DNA of 12,034 bases from Anaerolinea sp. (GTDB lineage Bacteria; Chloroflexota; Anaerolineae; JAAEKA01). The DNA lies in assembly GCA_014879765.1 (NCBI GenBank), contig JACSRL010000225.1, positions 1-12,034 of the forward strand. Reading direction: 5' to 3'. Positions 1 to 5,106 of this stretch are shown here, in pieces. A model generated the notes under the pieces. That model saw only the letters and a program-made list of their open reading frames with translations, was not told where the DNA came from and searched no databases. Both the position numbers and the translations under genes were made by a program. How positions within the stretch are numbered: the stretch's first letter is position 1; each line of letters opens with the position of its first letter.

Positions 1-33
1 CACTTGCGCCGAAGCGCAGCGCAGGTGCAAGTG
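1..33. repeat. Hairpin-forming inverted repeat at the window edge
   Basis: Bases 1-10 (CACTTGCGCC) pair with 24-33 (GGTGCAAGTG) to give a 10-bp stem with one G-T wobble and a 13-base loop. There is no T-run, so it does not look like a standard terminator for the leftward SDR gene that ends at 216. The string CACTTGCGC recurs inside the larger palindrome at 2210-2273, so both may belong to one dispersed repeat family. The element may continue to the left of the window. Confidence 0.5.
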
Positions 34-68
34 TCGAAATCAACGTGTTCGCACCCGCCGGCTGAGCA

Positions 69-215
69 GTTACAATGGGTGAATGGTGAATGGGTGAATG
101 GTGAATGCCGCTCGCTGAGCAGCACAGCCGCCGTGCCACCCAGGTTACAATGGGTGAATGGTGAATGGGTGAATGGGTGAATGGGTGAATGGGTGAATGG
201 GCGATGGGGAGCGGG
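69..215. repeat. Tandem GGTGAAT / GGGTGAAT repeat in two blocks, G-quadruplex-like
   Basis: Block 1 (69-107) and block 2 (144-201) both begin GTTACAATGGGTGAATGG and consist of head-to-tail 7- and 8-base units. In block 2, GGG runs start at 167, 175, 183, 191 and 199, separated by 5-base TGAAT loops. GGGG (206-209) and GGG (213-215) follow. This fits the standard pattern for a G-quadruplex on the plus strand. GCTGAGCAG occurs before block 1 (61-69) and again between the blocks (115-123), so a larger segment was probably duplicated. The array ends against the stop codon of the SDR gene (216-218). No ORF here looks like a real gene. Confidence 0.8.
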
Positions 216-956
216 CTACATGACTACGCCGCCGTTGACCATTAGGGTTTGGCCGGTGAGGAAGTTGGCGGCGGGGGAGGCGAGGAAGAGGAGGGCGGCG
301 GCTACGTCGTCGGGTGTGCCCCAGCGTTGCAGGGGGGTCTGGCTGCGCAGCCGTTCGTACAGCGTGCGGTTGACGCCCTCACCCCAGGCGGTTTCGATCC
401 AGCCGGGGGCGATGATGTTGACGCGCACGGTGGGGGCCAGGCCGCGCGCCAGCGCCTTGCTGAAGCCGGCGATGCCAGCCTTGGCCGCGGCGAAGAGCTG
501 GCCGCTCTCCGTGCCCACGCCGCCGCTCAGGGCCTGGTCCCAGCCGACGTTGATGATCTGGCCGCCGCCCTGGGCCGCCATGCGCTGCCCTACCAGGTGT
601 GAACAGAGCAGCGTGGCGCGCAGATCCACCTCTAGCAACTGCTGCACGCGCTGGGCAAAGGGCAGATGCAGCGCGCCGCCGGTGAGCACATCCGCGCCGG
701 CGTTGTTGACCCACAGGTCGACGCGGCCGCCCAGCGCGGGCCAGGCCGCTTCGACCAGACGCTCGATTTGAGCGGGGTCGGCCAGGTCGGCCAAGACCAC
801 GGGAGCGCGGCGACCGAGACTGGCAATCTCCCCGGCCACAGCCGCCGCGGCCTCGGCGTTGCGCCCATGCACCAGCACGTCCGCGCCCGCGCCGGCCAGC
901 GCCCGCGCCATGGCCCGGCCAATGCCGCTGGTGCTGCCGGTAACGACAGCAGTCAT
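216..956 (-). CDS. SDR-family oxidoreductase-like protein lacking most of the catalytic tetrad
   Basis: This is a classical short-chain dehydrogenase/reductase fold of 246 residues counted from the ATG at 956. The dinucleotide-binding motif TGSTSGIG lies at residues 6-13 and the NNAG motif at 84-87. The C-terminal stretch (PGW, then FLTGQTLMVNGG) is typical of the family. The catalytic tetrad Asn-Ser-Tyr-Lys is badly altered. The Asn position reads Asp (LEVDLRAT, D111). The Ser region reads NVGWDQA. The Tyr of YxxxK is Phe (FAAAK, F155). Only the Lys (K159) remains. It may therefore bind NAD(P) without normal SDR catalysis, or use another chemistry. ATG 956 was chosen because GAGG lies 6 bases upstream. 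An alternative GTG at 968 adds four residues and overlaps the folP stop as GTGA. The gene is the second of a folP-SDR operon, so a pteridine/folate role is possible but unproven. Confidence 0.88.
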   Translation of the reverse strand: MTAVVTGSTSGIGRAMARALAGAGADVLVHGRNAEAAAAVAGEIASLGRRAPVVLADLADPAQIERLVEAAWPALGGRVDLWVNNAGADVLTGGALHLPFAQRVQQLLEVDLRATLLCSHLVGQRMAAQGGGQIINVGWDQALSGGVGTESGQLFAAAKAGIAGFSKALARGLAPTVRVNIIAPGWIETAWGEGVNRTLYERLRSQTPLQRWGTPDDVAAALLFLASPAANFLTGQTLMVNGGVVM

Positions 957-957
957 C

Positions 958-983
958 TCACGCCTCACGTTTCACGCCTCACG
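958..983. repeat. Duplicated 12-bp repeat at the folP-SDR junction
   Basis: TCACGCCTCACG occurs at 958-969 and again at 972-983, separated by TT. Read on the minus strand the repeat encodes the last residues of DHPS and supplies the stop codon. It also places an identical GAGG ribosome-binding site before both possible SDR starts (GTG 968 and ATG 956). Short repeats of this look are, from memory, common between genes in Chloroflexota; this was not checked. Confidence 0.7.
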
Positions 984-2014
984 ATGGCGTCGGCCATGCG
1001 CGCCACGCGCGCCATGGGCTGCACGTCGTGGACGCGCACCACGTCGGCCCCGCGCGCGATGGCAATGGCCACAGCCGCGGCCGTGCCCTCGATTCGTTGC
1101 TCCGGCGGCAGGTCCAGGGTGTAGCCGATGAAGGATTTGCGGCTTGGCCCCACCAGCAGGGGGAAGCCCAGGCTGCGCAGCTCCCCCAGCCTGTCCAGCA
1201 ACGCCAGATTCTGCGCCACGGTCTTGCCGAAGCCGATGCCCGGATCCAGCAGGATGTGGCTGTCGGGGATGCCGGCGCCGCGCGCCAGGTCGATGCTGAC
1301 TTGCAGCTCGGCCGCGATGTCGCCCAGCAGCTCGTTGTAGTCGGTGCCCACGTAGTGGCCGCCCAGCGCCGGGTCGATGCTGACCTGCTGGCGGCGGCTG
1401 CGGTTGTGCATCAGGATCACCGGCGCGCCCTGTTGCGCGGCCACCTGGGCGATGGCCGGATCCAAGCGCAGGCCCCAGACGTCGTTGACCAGGCTGGCGC
1501 CAGCGGCCAGCGCGGCCGCGGCCACCGCGGCCTTGGAGGTGTCGATGGAGATGGGCACATCCACCGCCGCGGCCAGGCCCTGGATCAGCGGGATCACCCG
1601 GCGCAGCTCCTCGTCGGCGTCCACCGGCAGGGCGCCGGGCCGGGTGCTCTCGCCGCCCACGTCGAGGATGTGCGCGCCCGCGGCCACCATGCGCCGCCCC
1701 TGCTCGATGGCGGCATCGATCCATCCCTCCTCGCCGGTCGGGTCGTCGCCGCCGGTCGAGCTGCCGCCGGTCGAGCTGCCGCCGGTCGAGTAGCGCAGCG
1801 TATCGAGACCCTCCGGCCCGCGTTCCTCGCCGGTCGAGTAGCGCAGCGTATCGAGACCCCTCAGCCCGCGCTCCTCGCCGGTCGAGTAGCGCAGCGTATC
1901 GAGACCCCTCAGCCCATCGCCGGAAAAGCTGTCCGGCGTGGCATTGAGGATGCCCATGATGTAGGTCTGGCGGCCCCAGTGAAAGGCCTGCCCGCGAATG
2001 ACCAGAGATGACAC
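965..2014 (-). CDS. folP: Dihydropteroate synthase with a repeat-encoded insertion
   Basis: This TIM-barrel enzyme condenses 6-hydroxymethyl-dihydropterin diphosphate with p-aminobenzoate to dihydropteroate in folate synthesis and is the sulfonamide target. All family motifs are present: MGILNATPDSFS (20-31), GGESTRPGA (120-128), SIDTSK (156-161), LVNDVWGL (175-182), ILMHNR (200-205), DPGIGFGKT (257-265), GPSRKSFIG (289-297) and RVHDV (327-331). The protein is 349 residues against the usual 270-285. The excess is residues 35-97, placed directly after SFSGDG in the beta1-alpha1 loop (loop 1). It consists of repeats of LRGLDTLRYSTGEERG and SSTGG. The GTG start at 2014 was chosen because a GGAG lies 11 bases upstream and conserved sequence begins soon after. 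The frame stays open to 2245, but that part runs into a palindrome and shows no DHPS similarity. The gene is the first in an operon with the SDR-like gene. With all catalytic motifs kept, it is probably functional. Confidence 0.95.
   Translation of the reverse strand: MSSLVIRGQAFHWGRQTYIMGILNATPDSFSGDGLRGLDTLRYSTGEERGLRGLDTLRYSTGEERGPEGLDTLRYSTGGSSTGGSSTGGDDPTGEEGWIDAAIEQGRRMVAAGAHILDVGGESTRPGALPVDADEELRRVIPLIQGLAAAVDVPISIDTSKAAVAAAALAAGASLVNDVWGLRLDPAIAQVAAQQGAPVILMHNRSRRQQVSIDPALGGHYVGTDYNELLGDIAAELQVSIDLARGAGIPDSHILLDPGIGFGKTVAQNLALLDRLGELRSLGFPLLVGPSRKSFIGYTLDLPPEQRIEGTAAAVAIAIARGADVVRVHDVQPMARVARMADAIVRRET
1751..1924. repeat. In-frame tandem repeat array inside folP (48-bp and 15-bp units)
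   Basis: Three 48-bp units start at 1781, 1829 and 1877. Each contains an identical 27-bp core (1784-1810, 1832-1858, 1880-1906) that begins GGTCGAGTAGCG and ends GTATCGAGACC and is partly palindromic. Units 1 and 2 differ at about four positions; units 2 and 3 agree over their first 39 bases. Two 15-bp units (1751-1765, 1766-1780), GCCGGTCGAGCTGCC, precede them. Unit lengths are multiples of three, so the DHPS frame is preserved (16 residues per long unit). From memory, very similar palindromes are dispersed through actinobacterial and some chloroflexotal genomes; this was not checked. Confidence 0.9.
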
Positions 2015-2198
2015 GGCCGGTTGTGCTCCAGATTGATGACGAGAACCACTGACAACGGTTGTTCGATGGAGTATAGCCGGAATGGGATACTTTGGCAAAG
2101 GGTTGATCGTCGCAATCCAACCACATTTTTGGTCATCCAAGCGAAGTGGTATATACTGCCGATAGATATCAATATGCTGTGTACCTGTTGAACGGTAA

Positions 2199-2222
2199 GT
2201 AACTGTCAGGTAACTGTTCAGG
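2199..2222. repeat. Short direct repeat GTAACTGTCAG / GTAACTGTTCAGG
   Basis: Two adjacent near-copies at 2199-2209 and 2210-2222 differ by one inserted T. The second copy forms the outer left arm of the palindrome at 2210-2273. The reverse complement of its core, CAGTTAC, also stands at 67-73 beside the tandem array at the window start. Confidence 0.5.
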
Positions 2223-2273
2223 CGCCGGGCACTTGCGCTTGACACGCGAAGTGCCCGGCACCTGAACAGCTAC
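2210..2273. repeat. Long near-perfect palindrome between folP and vapB (REP/MITE-like)
   Basis: Bases 2210-2234 pair with 2249-2273 to give 23 pairs out of 25, with only two mismatches (2213/2270 and 2223/2260). The arms read GTTCAGGCGCCGGGCACTT on the left and AAGTGCCCGGCACCTGAAC on the right. Three further pairs (2236-2238 with 2246-2248) can close the loop. It sits in a divergent spacer, 24 bases before vapB, so it terminates neither adjacent operon. A dispersed repeat element is most likely. It could also form in the 5' leader of a vapB transcript or act as a protein-binding site. Confidence 0.75.
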
Positions 2274-2284
2274 GTACAGCCAAC

Positions 2285-2288
2285 GGAG
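2285..2288 (+). promoter_or_regulatory. Ribosome-binding site of vapB
   Basis: GGAG followed by an 8-base gap before the ATG at 2297. It supports this start and the 77-residue antitoxin. Confidence 0.6.
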
Positions 2289-2296
2289 AGAATGTC

Positions 2297-2530
2297 ATGG
2301 ATACAGCCAAGATTTTCCAAAGCGGACGCAGCCAGGCAGTTCGACTGCCCAAAGAGTACCGCTTCGACGACAAGTTAGTGTTTATCAAAAAAGTAGGCGC
2401 AGCCGTGGTGCTGTTGCCGTACCAGGTTGGTTGGCAGGCTTTGTTTGACAGCCTGGGGCAGTTTTCGGCGGACTTCATGACAAGTCGAGATCAACCTGAG
2501 CAGCAGAACCGGGAGGATGCCTTCGCATGA
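2297..2530 (+). CDS. vapB: VapB-type antitoxin, AbrB/MazE-like
   Basis: This 77-residue protein begins with the hallmark swapped-hairpin DNA-binding segment AKIFQSGRSQAVRLPKEYRF (residues 4-23). The C-terminal half (about 45-77), with its acidic and polar tail, would wrap and neutralise the toxin. In the family the antitoxin binds its own promoter alone or with the toxin and is rapidly degraded under stress. The stop codon overlaps the start of the PIN-domain gene as ATGA, the usual coupled arrangement. Base composition is clearly lower in GC than the surrounding operons (for example an AAAAAAG run near 2386), which suggests the pair was acquired. No clear promoter could be placed upstream because the large palindrome occupies the expected region. 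Confidence 0.93.
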   Translation: MDTAKIFQSGRSQAVRLPKEYRFDDKLVFIKKVGAAVVLLPYQVGWQALFDSLGQFSADFMTSRDQPEQQNREDAFA

Positions 2531-2928
2531 GGCTAATGCTGGACACCAACATCTGCATCTATCTCATCAAGCAGAAACCTCCCCAGGTGTTCGCCCGTTT
2601 CAGAGAACATCAGATTGGCGATATCGGAATTTCTTCGATCACTGTGGCCGAATTACAATATGGCGTGCGCAAGAGCCAGCAGCAGGCGCGCAATCAAGCT
2701 GCGTTGGACCAATTTCTCCTTCCTCTGGTGGTGGTGGATTTCGATCAAGCTGCCGCCGCTGCGTACGGTGAGCTGCGCGCCTCCCTGGAGGGCCGTGGAT
2801 GGTCGCCAGGCCCCTCAGATATGCTGATCGCGGCCCATGCCCTCAGCCGCCAACTGGTCTTGATCACCAACCATGTTGCGGAGTTCAGTCAGGTGGAAGG
2901 GCTGATTGTTGAGAGCTGGGCCGTGTAA
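2527..2928 (+). CDS. vapC: VapC-type PIN-domain ribonuclease toxin
   Basis: This 133-residue PIN-domain protein is a putative Mg2+-dependent RNase; studied VapC enzymes cut tRNA or rRNA and stop translation. The acidic active site is intact: D6 in MLDTNICIYLIK, E42 in AELQYG and D98 in PGPSDMLIAAHAL. The ITNHVAEF segment (113-120) matches the family's TNN..EF element. Length is normal. It is closest in look to the enterobacterial MvpA/VapC branch. It starts inside the vapB stop (ATGA) and is therefore probably translationally coupled. The toxin looks intact, so the system is probably active. Confidence 0.94.
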   Translation: MRLMLDTNICIYLIKQKPPQVFARFREHQIGDIGISSITVAELQYGVRKSQQQARNQAALDQFLLPLVVVDFDQAAAAAYGELRASLEGRGWSPGPSDMLIAAHALSRQLVLITNHVAEFSQVEGLIVESWAV

Positions 2929-2967
2929 CACAAGCCGCATGGCATTCGAAATGAAAGCAGAAGCAAC

Positions 2968-3369
2968 ATGAAAAAGGGCAGAACCGTCCTACAGGCCAAA
3001 CGCTTTGGCATCCATAGCTGCACCGCCAACACCTCGCTGTTGGCTGCGATCCGCATCATGGTGGAGGAAGAGATCAGCTCGCTGGTGGTGGCGGATGACG
3101 CGGGCTACCTGCTGGGGCTGATCACCCGCAACGACGTGCTGCGGGTCTACATCAACCAGGACCGCTGGGCCGCGCTGCCGGTCAAGGACTTCATGCAGCG
3201 CGATATCCCCGTGGTTTCCCCGCAGACGCTGCTGATCGACGCCGCACGTCTGATGGTCAGCCAGCGCGCCCGCCAGGTGGTGGTGGCGCTGGATGAGGCG
3301 GGCAAACTCCGCCCGGTGGCCATGCTGACCGACGCCGACCTGGCCTATCACCTGGTCAAGAGCGGTTGA
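2968..3369 (+). CDS. Stand-alone CBS-domain pair protein
   Basis: This 133-residue protein consists of two CBS domains and little else, which together form one Bateman module. CBS1 spans about residues 15-62 and ends in LGLITRNDVLRVY. CBS2 spans about 72-130 and ends in PVAMLTDADLAYHL. Both carry the ribose-contacting [S/T]xx[N/D] motif (TRND 53-56, TDAD 121-124), so adenine-nucleotide binding is likely. There is no attached enzyme or channel, so it probably acts as a ligand-sensing partner of another protein. It follows vapC by 38 bases and precedes the aminotransferase by one base. The ribosome-binding site is weak (AGAAG upstream of the ATG), so read-through and coupling may matter. The true partner is unknown. 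Confidence 0.9.
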   Translation: MKKGRTVLQAKRFGIHSCTANTSLLAAIRIMVEEEISSLVVADDAGYLLGLITRNDVLRVYINQDRWAALPVKDFMQRDIPVVSPQTLLIDAARLMVSQRARQVVVALDEAGKLRPVAMLTDADLAYHLVKSG

Positions 3370-3370
3370 G

Positions 3371-4228
3371 ATGACGCTGCCTCAGTTTGTCAGCCACAAC
3401 GGCCGGCTGATCGCGCCGGCCGACGCGCACATCTCCATCTTCAACCCGGTGATCTTCGGCGCCTTTGGCGTCTACGAGTCGATCCAGCTCTGCCAGGGGG
3501 TCTGTTTCCGCCTGGACGATCACTTGCAGCGGCTGGCCGACTCGGCCGCGGCCATCGACCTGGAGCTGCCGGCCGACCTGGCGACCATCGCCCAGTGGAG
3601 CCACGCGGTGATCGCGGCCCATGGCTGCCGCGACGCGCTGATCCGCATGTTTGCCCTGGGCGCCGCGGCCGGCCATGCGGCGCAGATCTTCATCTGGCCC
3701 GAGACGCCGCGCACGCTGCCGCCGGAGCTCTTCCAGCAGGGGGTGGGCGCGGTGACTTTTCAGGGGGAGCGCGCCCTGCCCCACGCCAAATCGCTCAACA
3801 CCCTGGTCAATCACCTGGCGCGGGCGCGGGCGCAGCGGGCCGGCGAGCACGAGGGGCTGTTGGTGGATCGCCACGGCTGCGTCACCGAGGGTTCCACCAG
3901 CAATCTGTTCGTGGTGCAGGAGGGCGTCTTGTTGACCGCGCCGGCCGCGGAGGTGCTGGCCGGCGTGACCCAACTGGAGCTGCTGGCCCTGGCCCGCGAT
4001 CTGGCGCTGCCGGTGGAGCAGCGCCCCCTGCCGCTGGCCGATCTGCCCCGCTGGGAGGAGGCATTCCTGTGCAGCACCAGCCGCCATGTGCTGCCGCTGG
4101 TGCGCATCGACGGCCAGCCTATCGGCGCCGGCCGGCCGGGCCCCATCACCCACAGCCTGCACCAGGCCTTCGAGCGCCATTTCCTGGCTGAGATCCAGCG
4201 CGGACACGAAAGGAACCCCCTGTCATGA
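3371..4228 (+). CDS. Class IV (fold-type IV) PLP-dependent aminotransferase or lyase
   Basis: This 285-residue protein belongs to the family that includes branched-chain and D-amino-acid aminotransferases and aminodeoxychorismate lyase (PabC). The Schiff-base lysine is K140 (HAKSLNTLVNHLARA). E173 and N178 lie in TEGSTSNLF, and LAGVT (196-200) is the phosphate-binding turn. The DDHLQRL segment (49-55) matches the N-terminal domain. The usual FGDGVFE element is changed to IFNPVIFGAFGVYES (22-37). The KSLN and PGPITHSL elements resemble D-alanine aminotransferases more than PabC. The substrate cannot be fixed from sequence. PabC activity would be attractive because folP lies in the divergent operon. 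The gene starts one base after the CBS stop and its own stop overlaps the DegV start as ATGA. Confidence 0.9.
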   Translation: MTLPQFVSHNGRLIAPADAHISIFNPVIFGAFGVYESIQLCQGVCFRLDDHLQRLADSAAAIDLELPADLATIAQWSHAVIAAHGCRDALIRMFALGAAAGHAAQIFIWPETPRTLPPELFQQGVGAVTFQGERALPHAKSLNTLVNHLARARAQRAGEHEGLLVDRHGCVTEGSTSNLFVVQEGVLLTAPAAEVLAGVTQLELLALARDLALPVEQRPLPLADLPRWEEAFLCSTSRHVLPLVRIDGQPIGAGRPGPITHSLHQAFERHFLAEIQRGHERNPLS

Positions 4229-5067
4229 TCCACATCATCACCGACAGCACCGCCGGCCTGCCTGCGGACCTGGCGCAGCGCTACGATATCCCGGTCATTC
4301 CCCAGGTGATCGTCTTCGGCGACGAGTCTTACCTGGAAGGGATCGAGATCGACCAAGCTGCCTTCCTCCAGCGCCTGCGTGCGGCCAAGACCTTGCCCAC
4401 CACCGCCGCGCCGCCGCCTGGCTTGTTCGAGGATATCTTTCGCACGCGCGCCGCGCCGGGCGATACCTTTCTGTGCATCCACCCCTCGGCTGAAATCAGC
4501 GGCACTGTGCGTTCGGCGCTGATCGCGGCGGCTGACTTCCCCGACCTGGACATCCGCGTCATCGACACCCGCACCATCGCCGGCCCGTTGGCCACGCTGG
4601 CGCTGCTGGCCGCGCAGTGGGCGCAAGAGGGCGTTGACGCCGACGCCATCGTGGGCCGCGTGCAGGCCATGATCCCCCGAGCCCAGCTCTATTTCCTGGT
4701 GGACACGCTGGAATATCTGCAAAAAGGGGGGCGCATCGGCGGCGCGGCCGCGTTGATCGGCAGCGTCTTGCAGGTCAAGCCGATTCTGGAGCTGCGCGCG
4801 GGCCGGGTCGAGCCGCTGGAGCGGGAGCGAACCCATCGCAAGGCGCTGGAGCGCCTGCAGGAGCTGACGCGGGCGCAGGCCCCGCGCGGGCCGGAATCCC
4901 ATCTGTCGGTGCTGCACGCCGGCGCGGCCGACGCGGCGCGAACGCTGGCCGCCAATCTGGGCCGCGATCTGGCCATCCCTGAGGTGATGATCATGGAACT
5001 GACCCCGGCCATCGTCACCCACGCCGGACCGGGGGTGTTGGGAGTTGGTTTCTTCGCGGCGAGCTGA
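4225..5067 (+). CDS. DegV-family (EDD fold) fatty-acid-binding protein
   Basis: This 280-residue DegV protein is of normal length. In studied members (FakB) the protein holds a fatty acid while FakA phosphorylates it. Typical elements are ITDSTAGLP (5-13), LPTT (57-60), the SGT of EISGTVRSAL (92-94), the segment DTLEYLQKGGRI (160-171) and the terminal HAGPGVLGVGF. The usual TSQPS stretch after LPTT reads TAAPP, so part of the lipid-carboxylate site differs, while Thr59-60 and Ser92 remain. AAGGA lies about 10 bases before the ATG, and the start overlaps the aminotransferase stop (ATGA), so the two are coupled. No kinase partner (FakA) is in the window. Soluble and cytoplasmic: no signal peptide or membrane segment is seen. 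Confidence 0.92.
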   Translation: MIHIITDSTAGLPADLAQRYDIPVIPQVIVFGDESYLEGIEIDQAAFLQRLRAAKTLPTTAAPPPGLFEDIFRTRAAPGDTFLCIHPSAEISGTVRSALIAAADFPDLDIRVIDTRTIAGPLATLALLAAQWAQEGVDADAIVGRVQAMIPRAQLYFLVDTLEYLQKGGRIGGAAALIGSVLQVKPILELRAGRVEPLERERTHRKALERLQELTRAQAPRGPESHLSVLHAGAADAARTLAANLGRDLAIPEVMIMELTPAIVTHAGPGVLGVGFFAAS

Positions 5068-5106
5068 CGGGTGTTAGTGGCGGGGGGGGGCGGGACATGG
5101 AAGGGG
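5068..5106. other. Short convergent spacer with a 9-G run
   Basis: Only 39 bases separate the stops of the rightward DegV gene and the leftward regulator gene. The spacer contains nine consecutive G (5082-5090), a further GGG (5092-5094) and GGGG (5103-5106). No terminator hairpin is visible, so transcripts from both sides may overlap at their 3' ends. Confidence 0.7.

Noticed and set aside
1751..1924. CRISPR-like array
   Set aside because: Units are adjacent with no unique spacers, all lie in frame inside folP, and there are no cas genes.
2052..2062. ACAACGGTTGT palindrome as an operator for folP
   Set aside because: Short, single, and without a nearby promoter that could be placed with confidence.
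2239..2244. TTGACA as a -35 box for vapB
   Set aside because: It matches the consensus exactly but lies in the loop of the palindrome and no acceptable -10 box stands 16-19 bases downstream.
2015..2245. N-terminal extension of folP to a GTG at 2245
   Set aside because: The frame is open by chance. The extension starts inside the palindrome loop, has no ribosome-binding site that I can see and does not resemble DHPS; GTG 2014 has a GGAG and a normal distance to the first motif.
3811..5022. Open frame of 403 residues on the minus strand across the aminotransferase and DegV genes
   Set aside because: It crosses two well-supported genes and has the Arg/Gln/Gly-rich composition of an antisense shadow.
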